A stretch of DNA of 17,055 bases from Pseudomonadota bacterium (GTDB lineage: Bacteria; Pseudomonadota; Gammaproteobacteria; Halothiobacillales; Halothiobacillaceae), in assembly GCA_021795795.1 (NCBI GenBank), contig JAJYPA010000128.1, positions 1-17,055 of the forward strand, written 5' to 3'. Under the pieces are notes generated by a model, which saw only the letters and a program-made list of their open reading frames with translations, did not search any database and was not told the origin of the DNA. Numbering within the stretch: position 1 is the first letter of the stretch; each line of letters starts with the position of its first letter. Shown here one piece after another: positions 15,506 to 17,055 of the stretch. The position numbers were made by a program, and so were the translations under genes.

Positions 15506-16297
15506 ATGATGGATCAAGAATCGGATAAGCATTTGGAGCCGGATAGCCAGATGGCGGATGACGGGGCGCCAAAACATCGCCGTAAGGCCATTTATCTGTT
15601 GCCGAATCTCTTTACCACGGGCGCTCTTTTCGCCGGTTTTTTTGCGATTTTGCGCGCCATTCAAGGTGATTTCGAACAGGCGGCTATGGCTGTATTCGTG
15701 GCCATGATCCTGGATGGTCTGGATGGTCGCGTGGCGAGGTTGACCAATACACAGTCGGATTTCGGTGTGCAGTACGACTCCCTGTCCGATGTCGTTTCCT
15801 TTGGCCTCGCTCCGGCAGTGATCATCTTTCAGTGGAGCTTGAACGGTATTGATGACCGTTGGGGAATGCTGGGCGCTTTTGTGTTCGTCGCGGCCGCTGC
15901 GGTTCGTTTGGCGCGTTTCAATGTTCAGGTGGAAACCGTCGACAAGAAGTACTTTGTTGGTCTGGCTTCACCCGCTGCTGCTGCTGTGCTGATGGGGATG
16001 GTCTGGTTCTTTGAAGAGCACGGAATTCCATTTCAGGAAAACATCGGTTGGGTCTGGATTATAACCGTCGTCACCGGACTATTGATGGTGTCGAGCATGC
16101 CGTACTACAGTTTCAAGAGCGTGAGTCCGCAGATTCGTGTTTCGTTCTTGAGCGTGCCCTTGTTGATTCTGGTGTTTGTGCTCGCGCTGAAGGACTTTCC
16201 GCTTACCCTGTGGCTGATTGCCTCTGCCTACGCGCTGTCGGCACCACTATGGTTCATTGCTCGTCGGGTGCAAAAGCTGAGAAGAAAATCGTCGTGA
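15506..16297 (+). CDS. pssA: CDP-diacylglycerol-serine O-phosphatidyltransferase
   Basis: PssA is an integral membrane enzyme that makes phosphatidylserine from CDP-diacylglycerol and serine, the precursor of phosphatidylethanolamine. The CDP-alcohol phosphotransferase signature is complete: D73-G74-x2-A77-R78-x8-G87-x3-D91-x3-D95, with the extra aspartate D70. LLPNLFTTGALFAGF (31-45) is the usual first membrane segment, and about five further hydrophobic segments follow. At 263 residues it is the small, membrane-embedded type and not the larger, peripherally associated E. coli PssA. A charged N-terminal tail of about 25 residues precedes the core. AAGG lies 7 bases before the ATG. Being downstream of ilvC is a common gammaproteobacterial order. 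Confidence 0.93.
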   Translation: MMDQESDKHLEPDSQMADDGAPKHRRKAIYLLPNLFTTGALFAGFFAILRAIQGDFEQAAMAVFVAMILDGLDGRVARLTNTQSDFGVQYDSLSDVVSFGLAPAVIIFQWSLNGIDDRWGMLGAFVFVAAAAVRLARFNVQVETVDKKYFVGLASPAAAAVLMGMVWFFEEHGIPFQENIGWVWIITVVTGLLMVSSMPYYSFKSVSPQIRVSFLSVPLLILVFVLALKDFPLTLWLIASAYALSAPLWFIARRVQKLRRKSS

Positions 16298-16327
16298 ATG
16301 CCTGATTTACTTTTGCATGATCACAAA

Positions 16328-16352
16328 AAAAGCCCGGTCGACCCGGGCTTTT
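16328..16352. terminator. Bidirectional terminator between pssA and the Tim44-domain gene
   Basis: AAAAGCCCGG (16328-16337) pairs with CCGGGCTTTT (16343-16352) around TCGAC. As precede and Ts follow, so it serves both converging genes. Confidence 0.88.
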
Positions 16353-16366
16353 GATTATCAAGGCGA

Positions 16367-17055
16367 TCAGTGGATGGACTGATTGTATTGCTGAATGCCG
16401 ACAATCAACCAATCACCCTGAGCTGAGTCCGCCGCGTGGCGAACATGCCAGATTTCAGCGATTGGCTCAGGCTGGCCGTAATTCTCGCGCACCATGCCTT
16501 GAAAGAGGACAGACGCCACAACCGAGTCGCCTTCACGGCTCAAGTCCAGTAGTTGTGCGTTCAGGCTCTGTACTTCGGTCACGTTGTTTTCGTCACCGAT
16601 ACGGGCACGCTCGCGCGCCAGTTCCAGAAACAACTCAGGGGTGAAGTATTCCTGCATGGTTTTAAGATCGTTGGCATCCCAGGCACGTTGCAGATTGGTG
16701 AAATGCTCCTTGGCCCCCTGCAGGAAGGAATCTTCGTTGAACCAGACTGGCGCATTCGGGAGCGTAGCTTGTGCTGATCCGGCGTTTGAAAACGAACCGA
16801 TGCTCGACGGTTGCGGTGCTTGACCGGGCATTGCGCCTGCAGTTGAACGCGCGTAGGGCGAAGCCGTAGACTGGCTGGATTTGCGCAGTGCCCGGATCAG
16901 CATGAACGCACCGAGAGCAAACAGGGCAATGATGATGAAATCCATCGGCTTGAGGCCATCAAATGCGCCGCCGAAAAACAAGGCCGCCAGCAGACCGCCC
17001 GCCGCCAGACCCGCCAAGGGTCCGAGCCAACGGCTGGCGCCACCAGCAGCCGGTG
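16367..17055 (-). CDS. Tim44-like domain protein, N-terminus beyond window
   Basis: This is a minus-strand gene whose frame stays open to the right edge, so its start is missing; the visible part is 229 residues. The visible N-terminal side has a Gly/Ala-rich hydrophobic stretch (LAGLAAGGLLAALFFGGAFD) and a second membrane segment (MDFIIIALFALGAFMLIRAL). A Ser/Pro/Gln-rich linker follows. The C-terminal domain from about FLQGAKEHFTNLQRAWDAND to the end, with YFTPELFLELARER and GDWLIVGIQQ, matches bacterial Tim44-like (DUF/Tim44) domains. Such proteins are predicted to be inner-membrane anchored with a soluble domain; the function in bacteria is unclear. An internal TTG at 17017 is not the likely start because family-like sequence continues upstream. 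Confidence 0.85.
   Translation of the reverse strand, partial: PAAGGASRWLGPLAGLAAGGLLAALFFGGAFDGLKPMDFIIIALFALGAFMLIRALRKSSQSTASPYARSTAGAMPGQAPQPSSIGSFSNAGSAQATLPNAPVWFNEDSFLQGAKEHFTNLQRAWDANDLKTMQEYFTPELFLELARERARIGDENNVTEVQSLNAQLLDLSREGDSVVASVLFQGMVRENYGQPEPIAEIWHVRHAADSAQGDWLIVGIQQYNQSIH

Overview
The window looks like chromosomal DNA of a gammaproteobacterial sulfur-oxidising chemolithotroph of moderate GC, Halothiobacillus-like by inference. It carries soxX-soxA (periplasmic thiosulfate oxidation) back to back with a rhodanese-tusA-dsrE cassette (cytoplasmic sulfur relay). The housekeeping genes rimO, moaB, ilvIHC and pssA are of ordinary proteobacterial type. The genus is an inference from gene content, not a database match.

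Layout. 1-2250 is a tRNA and transposon-scar region: the start of an ISNCY-like transposase running off the left edge, a strong promoter and tRNA-Ser(GCU), a small YkgJ-type cysteine-cluster gene, a decayed IS630-family transposase and a second decayed transposase fragment. 2252-7412 is a run of plus-strand genes: DUF3579 protein, rimO, DUF3565 zinc-finger-like protein, moaB, a 624-residue double glycosyltransferase and an overlapping DedA membrane protein. A bidirectional terminator separates this run from the minus-strand soxXA operon (7469-8777). A long AT-rich intergenic region follows, then rhd-tusA-dsrE (9409-10328).

The sulfur-relay cassette is bracketed by two clusters of perfect or near-perfect hairpins, 9260-9368 and about 10343-10752. 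Their stems are unrelated in sequence to one another. This is the most unusual structure in the window. Downstream come a secreted protein of unknown function (10796-11731), a structured 317-bp leader, and the branched-chain amino acid genes ilvI-ilvH-ilvC. A tandem-hairpin terminator, pssA, and a convergent Tim44-domain gene that runs off the right edge complete the window.

How the genes fit together. SoxXA forms the heme enzyme that attaches thiosulfate to SoxYZ in the periplasm. Rhodanese, TusA and DsrE are expected to pass sulfane sulfur in the cytoplasm as protein-bound persulfide. SoxB, SoxYZ and SoxCD are not in the window, so the Sox genes are probably dispersed in this genome. IlvI/IlvH make acetolactate (or acetohydroxybutyrate) and IlvC converts it. 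PssA makes phosphatidylserine. No phage, CRISPR array or defence system was seen.
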